64,000 nt of DNA from Novosphingobium percolationis (GTDB lineage: Bacteria > Pseudomonadota > Alphaproteobacteria > Sphingomonadales > Sphingomonadaceae). The notes under the pieces were generated by a model that made no database searches, had not been told where the DNA came from, and was given only the letters and a program-made list of their open reading frames with translations. This document shows positions 53,026 through 61,539 of this stretch, piece by piece (the stretch's first letter is position 1; every line of letters begins with the position of its first letter). Both the position numbers and the translations under genes were made by a program. The DNA lies in contig NZ_JAILYM010000010.1 of NCBI RefSeq assembly GCF_020179425.1, positions 33,345 through 97,344 on the forward strand, written 5' to 3'.

Positions 53026-54096
53026 TCATCGGGGCCGAAGGAGAATCTCGTTCTGGCGGGTGCGGTCGACCTCCAGATCGAACAGGGTTGCGAGCCGATC
53101 GGCAACCCGTTCGGGATTGTCGATGCGGAACCGGCCCGAGACCTTGATCGCTCCAACTGCCGGATCGGAGACACGGATCGGGATCCCTGATCCCCGGTTG
53201 GCTTCGGCGATCACCTCGGACAATGGCGCCATGTCGAACTCCCTGGCCGCGGGGATGTCCGGCGCCGAAACGACAGCGACGGCATCGTGACCCCTCGTCG
53301 CTGAGGCCAGATCGGGGAGCCCGCTGATTCCGAAGCTCAGCTCTTCGCCAGCTGCCAGGCGCGTGATGGCCTGCTTGTCCCTGTCCACCGCGCCGGTCTT
53401 GCTGGGGCGCTCGACATCCACTGCGCCGCGCAACAGCCGCACCGTCACGCCATCGTCCCGGTCGAGGATGACGTCGAAGATCGTTCCGCGTGCGGTTACG
53501 CTCCCGCCGCCGGCAAGCACCACGAACGGTCGGGTTTCATGGGCGACGTCGAAACGCGCGCGTCCTTGCTTGAGGCGCAGTTCGCGCCGCTGGCTGTCGA
53601 ATGCGGTCGAAAGGACGCTTTCGGCGTCCAGCGTGACCGTGGAGCCGTCGTCCAGCCGGAAGCTATGGCGAGCGCCTCCGACCGTTGAGAGCAGTTGTCC
53701 GTCCGGCCCTGCTGCCGGGCGCACCGAAGCGATCTCGGCGGTTCTGCCAAATAGGTTCGAGAGGGAGTCCCGTCCGACCCAGGCGCCGAACCCGACGATC
53801 ATCAGGAAGCTGGCGAGCAGCGCCAATCCGCGCCAGCGCGAAGGTGTCGGATAACCATCATTGTCATCGCCGTCGGCCGCCGCATTCGGCGACTCGGCCA
53901 GGAATTTTCCAAGGGCGAAAATCTCGCCGGCGCGATTATACGCGCCAAGATGCGAGGCCCCGAGGGCCAGCCAGGCGTCGAAATCTGCGCGATACTGTTC
54001 CGCATCCGGGCCGCGCATGCGCGCGAACCAGAAAGAGGCCTCTTCTAGCAACTGATCCTGCCGGGGCGCGTTGCCCGGCATCTCATTCTCACCCAT
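53026..54096 (-). CDS. FecR-type anti-sigma factor
   Basis: The 356-aa protein has a cytoplasmic N-terminal FecR/DUF4880-like domain (FWFARMRGPDAEQYRADFDAWLALGASHLGAYNRA), one TM helix (about GLALLASFLMIVGFGAWVG) and a periplasmic FecR domain (GGARHSFRLDDGSTVTLDAESVL, then ARFDVAHETRPFVVLAGGGSVTARG). An STN-like C-terminal stretch ends it. ATG 54096 overlaps the sigma gene stop. It should hold the adjacent sigma factor and release it on receptor signalling. Confidence 0.9.
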   Translation of the reverse strand: MGENEMPGNAPRQDQLLEEASFWFARMRGPDAEQYRADFDAWLALGASHLGAYNRAGEIFALGKFLAESPNAAADGDDNDGYPTPSRWRGLALLASFLMIVGFGAWVGRDSLSNLFGRTAEIASVRPAAGPDGQLLSTVGGARHSFRLDDGSTVTLDAESVLSTAFDSQRRELRLKQGRARFDVAHETRPFVVLAGGGSVTARGTIFDVILDRDDGVTVRLLRGAVDVERPSKTGAVDRDKQAITRLAAGEELSFGISGLPDLASATRGHDAVAVVSAPDIPAAREFDMAPLSEVIAEANRGSGIPIRVSDPAVGAIKVSGRFRIDNPERVADRLATLFDLEVDRTRQNEILLRPR

Positions 54097-54631
54097 CGGC
54101 GCTGATGCTCTTGCTGATCCGGATGATTGCCTGAGCCACGTGCCATTCCACAGTACGGATACTAATGCCGAGCCGTTCGGCGATCTGCTTATATTCCAGT
54201 TCGTCGGCTCGGTGTAGCATATAGACCTCACGCGTTTTCGGCGGGAGGGTATCGACAGCAGCGCGGTAACGCTCGCGCATCTGGTTTATCTCGGCTGCCG
54301 CGTCCGGACCAAGCGACTCTGGACCGATCGCCACATCCAACATGGCATGCGATCGGGCCCTGGCCCATCGTCGTACCCGGTCGGCGAGGAGGTGCCGCAC
54401 AATTCCTTGCAGATACGCCCCGGGGTTCCGTGATGCTGCGCCCGATTTGGACTCGGCGAGGCGGGTGAAGGCCTCCTGGACGATATCGTTACGGTCGTCC
54501 TCGATCCAGATCTTGCGCTTGAGCAGCCGTCTGAGGCGCGGCGCCTCGGTGCGATAGACCGCTTCGAGCTGCTTGCGATCGATGCCCTCGGGCTCCGTGC
54601 TGTGGCCATCGCCACCGTCAGGCTCCAGCAT
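54089..54631 (-). CDS. ECF sigma factor of the lasso receptor signalling set
   Basis: A ~180-aa FecI-like sigma factor: region 2 (YRTEAPRLRRLLKRKIWIEDDRNDIVQEAFTRLAE, NPGAYLQGIVRHLLADRVRR) and region 4 (LPPKTREVYMLHRADELEYKQIAERLGISIRTVEWHVAQAI). The first ATG (54631) is used; a TTG at 54667 would add 12 residues. It overlaps FecR by 8 bp. Its regulon probably includes the receptor and perhaps the lasso genes. Confidence 0.88.
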   Translation of the reverse strand: MLEPDGGDGHSTEPEGIDRKQLEAVYRTEAPRLRRLLKRKIWIEDDRNDIVQEAFTRLAESKSGAASRNPGAYLQGIVRHLLADRVRRWARARSHAMLDVAIGPESLGPDAAAEINQMRERYRAAVDTLPPKTREVYMLHRADELEYKQIAERLGISIRTVEWHVAQAIIRISKSISADG

Positions 54632-54915
54632 CGCGTCAAGCACAGGTCCGTGAGGGCGCGGAACCAAGCGCGCCGCCGAGCATGTCAGGGAATCTGGTCA
54701 CGACGGATCCGTCCAGGCAGGCCGGCCTACTTAAGTCCAATGCGCGCGCCCAACCGTCATGGATCGGCGCATTTTATGCCTGGTAGGTTTATCCTGCAGA
54801 CGGCTTCCAGCCTATTTCCGCACTGCGTCCTAGATGTGCATTAACGCCATTTCGGATGCAAGGGACGACGTCACGAAACTGCCCCTGAAAGGGACCGGGG
54901 CGTCGCCACCTTGAT

Positions 54916-55311
54916 TCATGGCGGACATTTTCTCAGTTCGGGCTTCGCAACTATGTCGAGAAGGCCATCGAAATAGGCGTCGAGCAGCTCAGTTCCCTCG
55001 GGCGATAGCTCAACATTGATCCGACGCTGATCACGGGGGTCGGGCGTCCGGACGAGTAGATTGCGCTCGATCATTCGGTGGATCATCCGGAGCGCGGTCC
55101 GGGCCGGCGCCTTCGATGCGCCGCAAAGGCTGGTCAAGGATCTGGGCCGACGATCCTCGCGCGCATACAGGTCGAACAGCATGTTGAGAGCTGGCATTGA
55201 AAACAGGTCGCTGCCAAATCGGTTGCCAAGAAGGCAGTGAGCGCGAACGGCAAGGCTGATCATCACGCACCGGTCGAGCGTTGCCATGACGCTGGGCAGA
55301 GCGCCGCTCAC
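54916..55311 (-). CDS. Small MarR-like winged-helix regulator
   Basis: The 131-aa product has a winged-helix layout: FSMPALNMLFDLYAREDRRPRSLTSLCGASKAPARTALRMIHRMIERNLLVRTPDPRDQRRINVELSPEG in consecutive blocks, with the DxRxxxV-type wing of MarR proteins. It starts at GTG 55311, 3 bp after the phyH stop, implying coupling; ATG 55287 is an alternative. It is the last gene of the quorum-sensing set, and may control it. Confidence 0.75.
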   Translation of the reverse strand: MSGALPSVMATLDRCVMISLAVRAHCLLGNRFGSDLFSMPALNMLFDLYAREDRRPRSLTSLCGASKAPARTALRMIHRMIERNLLVRTPDPRDQRRINVELSPEGTELLDAYFDGLLDIVAKPELRKCPP

Positions 55312-55314
55312 GGG

Positions 55315-56226
55315 TCACGTCCGATCCGCCAGCCGCAGCCCGGCCGGCAATGTTCCAGCGTAAAATTGCGCGATCAGCGCCTCCTGTTCCGGCCTCAGCG
55401 CGTCGACTGCGCCGAATTCCCCAGTTCCCTCCGGGTCGAGCAGCATCGAGGGGCAGCGACCCTCGAACGTGCCGAGATTGGGCCGATGTGCGCGATAGCC
55501 CGCAAGCGCGGCGAGGCCTGCGGGAAAAGCACGCGCGACCTCGGGGGGATAGGCCAGCCACGGCAATTCATAGGGTTTGAGCCAGCCCAGGCTGTAGCTG
55601 ACGATCATGCCGCGTCGCGAAATCGCCGTTCGGTTCGCGCCGCCGCCATGCAGCGTTGAGCCCAGGAACAGGAGGGCAGCTCCGGGGTCGAGCTCGGCGG
55701 GGATCGCTTCTGCGGGATCGATGAGGATCTCATCCTGTCGACGATGGCTTCCCGGCCAAATGCGCGTGGCGCCATTGGCTTCGGTGTACGGCGTGAACGG
55801 CCACATCACGTTGACCAGATATTCGACACCGGGCGTCCGCACCGGCCACATATCCTGGTCCCGATGCGGGGGCTGGACCCGGCCGCCGGGAAGGATTTCG
55901 ATCGCCTGGGTCAGGTTGAGCTGGATGCTGTCGCAGCCGGCCCCCAGGATGCTCTCGACGATCTCCAGCACGAGCGCGTGACGAACGAAAGCATCCATGT
56001 GGGATGATCGCCGCAGCAAGCCATGAAAGCGCTTGGTCCATTCGCCGTAAAATGGTCCCGACGCATATGGCGTCCTCGCGAAATCATCCGCAAGATCGGT
56101 GGCGAGAGCGTCGACCACGACAGGCGAGATCGCGTCGGGAATGATGCAATAGCCCTCAGCGGACAGGGCTCCCACCCAGTTCGCGACGGCAGCGTCCCTC
56201 GCATCGGGGATAGGTTCCATGAGCAT
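55315..56226 (-). CDS. Phytanoyl-CoA dioxygenase (PhyH) family protein
   Basis: A ~303-aa Fe(II)/2-oxoglutarate oxygenase-family protein with the facial triad H121-R-D123 and His193 (STLHGGGANRT). AISRRGMIVSYSLGWL carries the Arg region for 2-oxoglutarate. GGAGG 5 bp before ATG 56226 sets the start. It begins 10 bp after the luxI stop. The luxR-luxI-phyH order recurs in sphingomonads; the substrate is unknown and may be an acyl chain or a secreted metabolite. Confidence 0.88.
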   Translation of the reverse strand: MLMEPIPDARDAAVANWVGALSAEGYCIIPDAISPVVVDALATDLADDFARTPYASGPFYGEWTKRFHGLLRRSSHMDAFVRHALVLEIVESILGAGCDSIQLNLTQAIEILPGGRVQPPHRDQDMWPVRTPGVEYLVNVMWPFTPYTEANGATRIWPGSHRRQDEILIDPAEAIPAELDPGAALLFLGSTLHGGGANRTAISRRGMIVSYSLGWLKPYELPWLAYPPEVARAFPAGLAALAGYRAHRPNLGTFEGRCPSMLLDPEGTGEFGAVDALRPEQEALIAQFYAGTLPAGLRLADRT

Positions 56227-56236
56227 GGTCGCCTCC

Positions 56237-56863
56237 CTACGCCGCAAGCGGTGTTGCGACGCCACCGAGTTGGAGGCGAACCGAAGCATAGGTCCCGGCT
56301 TCGCGGAGCTGTTCGATCGTCCGCCCCGAGATATGGATCTGCAATGCGCCTGTGGTGGCGCCGGCAATCGTCCTCGGCTCGCCCAGCGGCTCGCAGTTCC
56401 ATCCCAGCGTCAGTATCTGGGTCAGCCATCCTGAATCGGCGACGCAGACGAAGCGCGTGATGCCGTGCAGAAGCGCATATTGCACCGCGGCCGTCGTCAG
56501 GCGATTGCGAACGCGCAGCCGTTCGCTAGCGCGCAGGCGCGGCGAAAGGCAGCCGCGGGTGATTTCCCAGATATCGGCCCCGGACGGGGGCGGCCCGTCG
56601 CACAGGTGAGGGAAGACCGAGCCCAACAGATGCGGCCGATCGGTCGGCAGCAGACGGATCGATCCGAAATGCTCGCCGTCCTCCGCCGCGCTGATCAGAT
56701 AGACAGCGTGCTCGCCATCGAACTGATCGATCTCGAACTGCCCGTCGATGACCGGAACTTCCCATTGGCGCATGTCGACGAACACGCGCTTGCGGTCGCG
56801 GTGCATATTGTCGAGTGTCGCCGATGCGCCCGGGCCGACATGGCCCGCGAAATATTGAATCAT
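56237..56863 (-). CDS. luxI: Acyl-homoserine lactone synthase (LuxI family)
   Basis: The 208-aa enzyme makes AHL signals from S-adenosylmethionine and acyl-ACP. Invariant positions are present: Arg24, Phe28, Trp34, Asp46, Asp49 and Arg70 in RDRKRVFVDMRQWEVP, FEIDQFD and GSIRLLP. The acyl specificity cannot be read directly. GGGAG lies 8 bp before ATG 56863. It is 77 bp after luxR on the same strand. Confidence 0.93.
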   Translation of the reverse strand: MIQYFAGHVGPGASATLDNMHRDRKRVFVDMRQWEVPVIDGQFEIDQFDGEHAVYLISAAEDGEHFGSIRLLPTDRPHLLGSVFPHLCDGPPPSGADIWEITRGCLSPRLRASERLRVRNRLTTAAVQYALLHGITRFVCVADSGWLTQILTLGWNCEPLGEPRTIAGATTGALQIHISGRTIEQLREAGTYASVRLQLGGVATPLAA

Positions 56864-56873
56864 GGAGCTTCTC

Positions 56874-56887
56874 CCGCTGGTTAGCGG
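56874..56887. promoter_or_regulatory. Inverted repeat before luxI (possible lux box or leader hairpin)
   Basis: CCGCT and AGCGG flank GGTT, 11 bp upstream of the luxI start and touching its ribosome binding site. It is short for a lux box, so a leader hairpin affecting translation is equally likely. Confidence 0.35.
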
Positions 56888-56940
56888 AAGAACAGCTCAA
56901 CCAAAGACGCCTCGGTCGCCACCCGCTGATCAGGGGGTTG

Positions 56941-57699
56941 TCACCGTCCAAACACCTCCGAAAAGGAGATCTGGCCATCGAACAGAGCCCTCGCGATCAG
57001 GAGCGGGCGCTGCGCGTTGCCATAGGCACGGCGGACATTCTCGACATGCTCATGTGCTGTCGCTGCCGAAATTCCGAGCAACGCACCGATCTCGGGATCA
57101 CCCTTTCCGCGGGCGACCAGAACCAGCGAGTCCCGCTGCCGCTCGGTCAGTTGAGGGAGTTCGTCCAGTCCCGCGGGCAATGCTCCCCGCGAGCGCATGA
57201 TGCGGCGTGCCGCCTCGAACGCATAGGTGCCGATCAAATTGGCGATGGGCAGCGCGTTCGGGCGCAGCCGCTCGAATGAATCCGCCCCGAATGAGCAGGT
57301 GCCGCGATATTCCCCGGGGACATGGACGGGAATCGTATAGCCTTCGGAGAGACCATAAGGACGGGCCGCCTCGAGAACGGCTTTCTGCCGCTTCGTCAGC
57401 CGGATCATCATCGGTACGTCGGTCCAGAGAAACCCCGTGGCAGTTCGCGTGCTCGCCTGGTGTACGGGATCGTAGAGGAAATAGCCTTCGCCGAGCGACC
57501 TTTCGATCCACGCGGGGTGATAGTTTGTGATGCGGATCGCATCCTGCGGTGGGCCCGCAAGATCGACATGATGGCCCATGGCGAATTGCCGGAAGCCAAG
57601 ATTAAAGGCGCAGGCCTCCAAATGGAGGTACAATTGTTCCTCCATTTGCGCACTGAGAAAGCCACTAATCATGCCTTTGAAATCGAACTGATCAACCAT
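56941..57699 (-). CDS. luxR: LuxR family AHL-responsive regulator
   Basis: A 252-aa regulator with an N-terminal autoinducer-binding domain (Trp64, Tyr73, Asp77, Pro78, Trp92 in ITNYHPAWIERSLGEGYFLYDPVH and FLWTDV) and a C-terminal GerE-type HTH (LTERQRDSLVLVARGKGDPEIGALLGISAATAHEHVENV, about 184-222). CGGAG 8 bp upstream supports ATG 57699. It is cognate to the adjacent luxI by position and is the first gene of the cassette. Confidence 0.93.
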   Translation of the reverse strand: MVDQFDFKGMISGFLSAQMEEQLYLHLEACAFNLGFRQFAMGHHVDLAGPPQDAIRITNYHPAWIERSLGEGYFLYDPVHQASTRTATGFLWTDVPMMIRLTKRQKAVLEAARPYGLSEGYTIPVHVPGEYRGTCSFGADSFERLRPNALPIANLIGTYAFEAARRIMRSRGALPAGLDELPQLTERQRDSLVLVARGKGDPEIGALLGISAATAHEHVENVRRAYGNAQRPLLIARALFDGQISFSEVFGR

Positions 57700-57933
57700 T
57701 TGCTCGCTCCGGAAGTTGAGCGGCCGAGCATCTCCGTTTGGCGTCAGGCTTCTTGTAACATTTTGCGCTGAAATCGCCGTTTACCGACACACTGTCCATT
57801 CCGGATCAAGTCACTGCGTCGGTTTTCAACCGGCCGGATTCAGGAGATGGGCGACCGCCACGCCACGATGATCGAAGCGGGAGAGGGGATCGGGGTTGGG
57901 GCCTGAGATGAGGCTCTCTTGACCAATGGTTCC

Positions 57934-58857
57934 ATGTCCATGACCAATTCAGCCCATAATCTAGCGCTCGAGACCGCCGCGGCCGAGCTTGTCCGCAAGC
58001 TCGGCGGCGTCTGGCGCCCCAACGGTGGCATGTGCTTGTGCCCGGCTCATGAAGACCGCACGCCCAGCCTGTCAGTCCGGGTTGGCGACCGAAGCCTGCT
58101 CTTCAAATGCTTTGCCGGCTGCACCGGTCTCGAGGTCTTGGGTGCCATCCGCCGGCTGAAGCTTGACGTGCCCGTGGACAATAGGGCGGTCGCCCGGGCG
58201 CCAGCGCGACTGGATCTGGCCATGGCCGAACGTGCCAGGGCGATCTGGACCGAGGCTCGACCGGCGGCGGGGACACCGGTTGCCTCCTATCTTTCGGCAC
58301 GAGGGATCACCCATCTGTCCTCGGCCGTGCGCTTCCACCCGCGGACCCCGTTGGGTAGAGGTGCCTCCGTCTCGTTCAGGCCCGCCATGATTGCGGCCGT
58401 TTGCGACGATACGGGCGTCACAGCGGTACAGCGCGGATTTTTCGACCGGGCCGGACCCTGGCTCGCGTCCGACCTCCCAAAGGCCAAGCTCACATTGGGT
58501 CGGCCACTCGCCGGCGCGGTGCGGCTATATCGGCCTGCTCGTTGCCTGGGGCTCGCCGAAGGCATCGAGACCGCCCAGTCCGCCGCCCTGTTGCTGAACA
58601 TTCCCGTCTGGGCGACGCTTGGAAATGAGCGGCTTGCGCGCATCGCCATTCCAGAACGAATCGATCGCCTCATCCTTCTGCCGGACAATGACTCGGGAGG
58701 ACGCTTGGCGGAACAACAGGCGCAAGCCGCCTATGCCCGTCCCGGGCGCTCCATCGTAACCATCTGGCCATGGCATGGGCTGAACGACTGGAACGACGTC
58801 CTAATGGAAGAGCTGGGACTGACGAACAAGGGCGCCAGGGTACGGGTCGCAGCTTGA
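57934..58857 (+). CDS. CHC2 zinc-finger/Toprim domain plasmid protein
   Basis: The ~307-aa protein has a DnaG-type zinc finger (CLCPAHEDRTPSLSV, then FKCFAGC, about 34-65) and a C-terminal Toprim domain (LGLAEGIETAQSA with the catalytic Glu, then RLILLPDNDSGGR with DxD). Such proteins are common on sphingomonad plasmids and may act in replication priming or conjugative DNA processing. No good Shine-Dalgarno is seen; ATG 57934 is a best guess, with 57940 and a TTG at 57919 as alternatives. Confidence 0.88.
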   Translation: MSMTNSAHNLALETAAAELVRKLGGVWRPNGGMCLCPAHEDRTPSLSVRVGDRSLLFKCFAGCTGLEVLGAIRRLKLDVPVDNRAVARAPARLDLAMAERARAIWTEARPAAGTPVASYLSARGITHLSSAVRFHPRTPLGRGASVSFRPAMIAAVCDDTGVTAVQRGFFDRAGPWLASDLPKAKLTLGRPLAGAVRLYRPARCLGLAEGIETAQSAALLLNIPVWATLGNERLARIAIPERIDRLILLPDNDSGGRLAEQQAQAAYARPGRSIVTIWPWHGLNDWNDVLMEELGLTNKGARVRVAA

Positions 58858-58889
58858 CTCTATGTTCCTTATTTGTTCTCAATGTCGCC

Positions 58890-59129
58890 ATGATGCGAAT
58901 CGATGAAGATGCCCTGTCCCTCCATATCGAGGTAGCGCTCGCAAGCTCGCCGCGCAGCCTGCTAGACGATCTGGACAATGGGGATCGGCACCGGCGTAAT
59001 CTGGCTGTGTCGGCCATTGCCCGCGAACTTGCTGAACGGCTGCGTTGCTTCGACATCCAGTTCGTTGACCAGCTCCCGTCAGCGCCCGCACAGCCCACGC
59101 TCTTCCTCGACATGGGACCGATGGGCTGA
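58890..59129 (+). CDS. Small hypothetical backbone protein
   Basis: A 79-aa acidic, helical product (MMRIDEDALSLHIEVALASSPRSLLDDLDNGDRHRRNLAVSAIARELAERL in blocks). It starts 33 bp after the Toprim gene and precedes the ParB-like gene. I recognise no domain. The frame and its place among backbone genes support it, but not strongly. Confidence 0.5.
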   Translation: MMRIDEDALSLHIEVALASSPRSLLDDLDNGDRHRRNLAVSAIARELAERLRCFDIQFVDQLPSAPAQPTLFLDMGPMG

Positions 59130-59273
59130 CCTCCTGATTGCCCTGCTGACCGGTGCCGCCGTGCGACAATGCTGGCGGTGATCACGGCACCGCCAAGCCA
59201 CGAAGGAGTGAAGGGGGAGGGGATCCGATGCGGTTGGAGGCCTGATGGTCAGGTCGCCCCGCATTGGAGAAAT

Positions 59274-61319
59274 ATGATGACCTATCCGACCATCGTCTAT
59301 GCGCGCGCCTTGGATTGCCACAAGTCGCCGCACAATGTCCGCACCCAGAGCGATGCGGACGCCGATGCCGAGCTTGAGGCCAATATTGGCGAGACCGGCA
59401 TCATCCTGGAAAACCTGATCGGCGTGGCCGTTGCCCGCAAGAAGGGCAAGTTCGAGATTTATGGCGGCGGCCGGCGCCTCGACGGAACGCACGCCAACAT
59501 CGCAAAGGGCAAGCTCGACGAGGATTTCATGGTTCCCGTCCTTGTCGCGAAGAACGCCCGGGACGCTATCGAGATGAGCCTGGCGGAGAATTACTTCCAG
59601 TTGCCCATGAATCCCGCTGACGAATGCCGCGCTTTCAAATCGATCATCGAACGCGAGAAGAAGGTGCCGGCCGATCTCGCCAAGCGCTTTGGTAAGACCG
59701 AGCGGTTCGTTCTCGGCCGCCTGCGCCTCGCCGATCTGGCGGAACCGGTGTTCAGTGCCCTGCGGATGGGCGAGATCACGCTCGAGGTCGCCACCGCCTA
59801 TGCCCATACGTCCGACACCGACCGCCAGGCCAAGGTGTTCGCCCAGATGGATCAGGGCTATTATCGTCATAATCCGAACGAGATCCGCAGGGCGGTTGCC
59901 AGCGGCTCCTACAAGGGTGGCGATCCCAAGGCGATCCTCGTTGGCCGTGACGCCTATCTCGCCGCCGGCGGGAGCATCGATGCCGATCTGTACACCAACC
60001 AGTTCACCGAACTGTGGCGTGACGGGAATCTGGTCGACAAGCTGGCCGAGGAAGCGCTCGCGCAGGCGGCCGCAGCGATCCGCGATCGCGAAGGCTTCGC
60101 CGAAGTGCGCACGATCCCGGCGACGACCATCCCCTATTCCGAGACCTTCCAGCTGACCCGGCTCGTTGGCGAACCTGCACCGCTCGCGCCGGAGGTCGAG
60201 GCCCGCAAAGCGGAGATCGAGGCGGAACTCGCCGAGATCGAAGGACACGCCGAGGAAGCCGATGGGTATACCGAGGAGCAGTCGGAACGGATCGAGGTGC
60301 TCGAGGAAGAGATCGGCGCGATCATCGACACGGCGGAGGTCATCACGGACGAGCAGAAAGCTTCGGCGATCGCCTATGTCATGATCGGCAAGGACGGCCA
60401 GCCTTGCGTCTACGAGGAACTGTTTGTCGCGGTTTCGGAGGACCCGGACGAGGTCGACGAGGACGAAGACGTGGATGGCGACGACGAGACGATCGAGACC
60501 GGCGAGGACGAAACCGAAGCACCGGCGGCCGAGCATTACAGCCAGAAGCTCAAGGACGAGCTGGCGATGATGAAGACGGAACTGCTCGCGCTCCACATCG
60601 CCAACGACCCGCACTTCGCACTCGATCTCGGCACCTTCATCATGGTCGATGATGCCTGCCGCCTGGGCTATTATGGGATGCCGAGCGAACTTCGGGCGAG
60701 GGCGCCGAGCCCGCGTGTTTCCGGCTTCACGAGCGACACTCCGGCCGCGCAGGCCTGGGCAAAGCTCGATGACGCTCTTGACCGCAGCTGGATCAATCAC
60801 ACTGAGATCCATGAGCGGTACGACGCCTTCTGCGCGCTCGAAGATAGTGCCCGCGCGGCCTGGCTCGGTTGGGCGGTCGCCCGGACTTTGCACGCCGTTC
60901 CCGAGGGGATGACCGGCAGCAGCTTCCTCAATCATCTCGGAGCCAAGCTCGGCATCGACGTCGCAGCCTGGTGGCGTCCGACCGCGCGCAACTTCTTCGA
61001 TCGCATCACCAAGCCTGCGATCCTGAAGCTGTTCGAGGCCATTGGCGGCATAGAGTTGAAGAACCGCTACGCGGCGTCGCGCAAGTTCGATCTCGCGGCA
61101 TCGTCGGAGAAGCTGTTCGCCGGCCAGGTCATCGCCGACGCGGAGGTCAAGGAACGGGCGCTTGCCTGGCTTCCCGGGCCGATGCGGTTCGCCGTGGAAG
61201 ATGCAGAAATCGACGCGACCCTGTTCGGGGACGCGCCGGTCGCGGCGAACGATCCGGCTCCGGTCGAGCCGGAGCCGGCCCACGACGAAGAGCCGATCAC
61301 CCTGCCCAAGGCCGCTTGA
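59274..61319 (+). CDS. Large ParB/Spo0J-like nuclease-domain protein
   Basis: A 681-aa protein whose N-terminus (about 1-110) is a ParB-like domain: SPHNVRTQSD, IGETGIILENLIGVAV and GGGRRLDG, then SLAENYFQLPMNPADECRAF with the ParB HTH start. The remainder is large and unusual for ParB, with a strongly acidic stretch at about 389-422 and an aromatic-rich C-terminal domain. Very large ParB-like proteins next to Toprim and helicase genes are typical of sphingomonad and rhizobial plasmids; partition function is not proven and no parA is adjacent. GGAGA lies before ATG 59274. Confidence 0.88.
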   Translation: MMTYPTIVYARALDCHKSPHNVRTQSDADADAELEANIGETGIILENLIGVAVARKKGKFEIYGGGRRLDGTHANIAKGKLDEDFMVPVLVAKNARDAIEMSLAENYFQLPMNPADECRAFKSIIEREKKVPADLAKRFGKTERFVLGRLRLADLAEPVFSALRMGEITLEVATAYAHTSDTDRQAKVFAQMDQGYYRHNPNEIRRAVASGSYKGGDPKAILVGRDAYLAAGGSIDADLYTNQFTELWRDGNLVDKLAEEALAQAAAAIRDREGFAEVRTIPATTIPYSETFQLTRLVGEPAPLAPEVEARKAEIEAELAEIEGHAEEADGYTEEQSERIEVLEEEIGAIIDTAEVITDEQKASAIAYVMIGKDGQPCVYEELFVAVSEDPDEVDEDEDVDGDDETIETGEDETEAPAAEHYSQKLKDELAMMKTELLALHIANDPHFALDLGTFIMVDDACRLGYYGMPSELRARAPSPRVSGFTSDTPAAQAWAKLDDALDRSWINHTEIHERYDAFCALEDSARAAWLGWAVARTLHAVPEGMTGSSFLNHLGAKLGIDVAAWWRPTARNFFDRITKPAILKLFEAIGGIELKNRYAASRKFDLAASSEKLFAGQVIADAEVKERALAWLPGPMRFAVEDAEIDATLFGDAPVAANDPAPVEPEPAHDEEPITLPKAA

Positions 61320-61539
61320 TCGAAAAGCAAGATTGGGGCCGTGGCTCGCGCTGCGGCCCCTCAAGCGCAGAACCGTCACCTGATTGAAAGCGGGGACATC
61401 GATCATCACGAAATCACCGATGCATGAATCGAGAATGCGCGGCCGACATCTACCGCGCGGCGTCCGAGAAATGAGGAGGGAAGGGGGGACGGCGAGGTGA
61501 GGGCCCGGGGGCTCTCGACCATTCGCTGGAGAACCGCCC

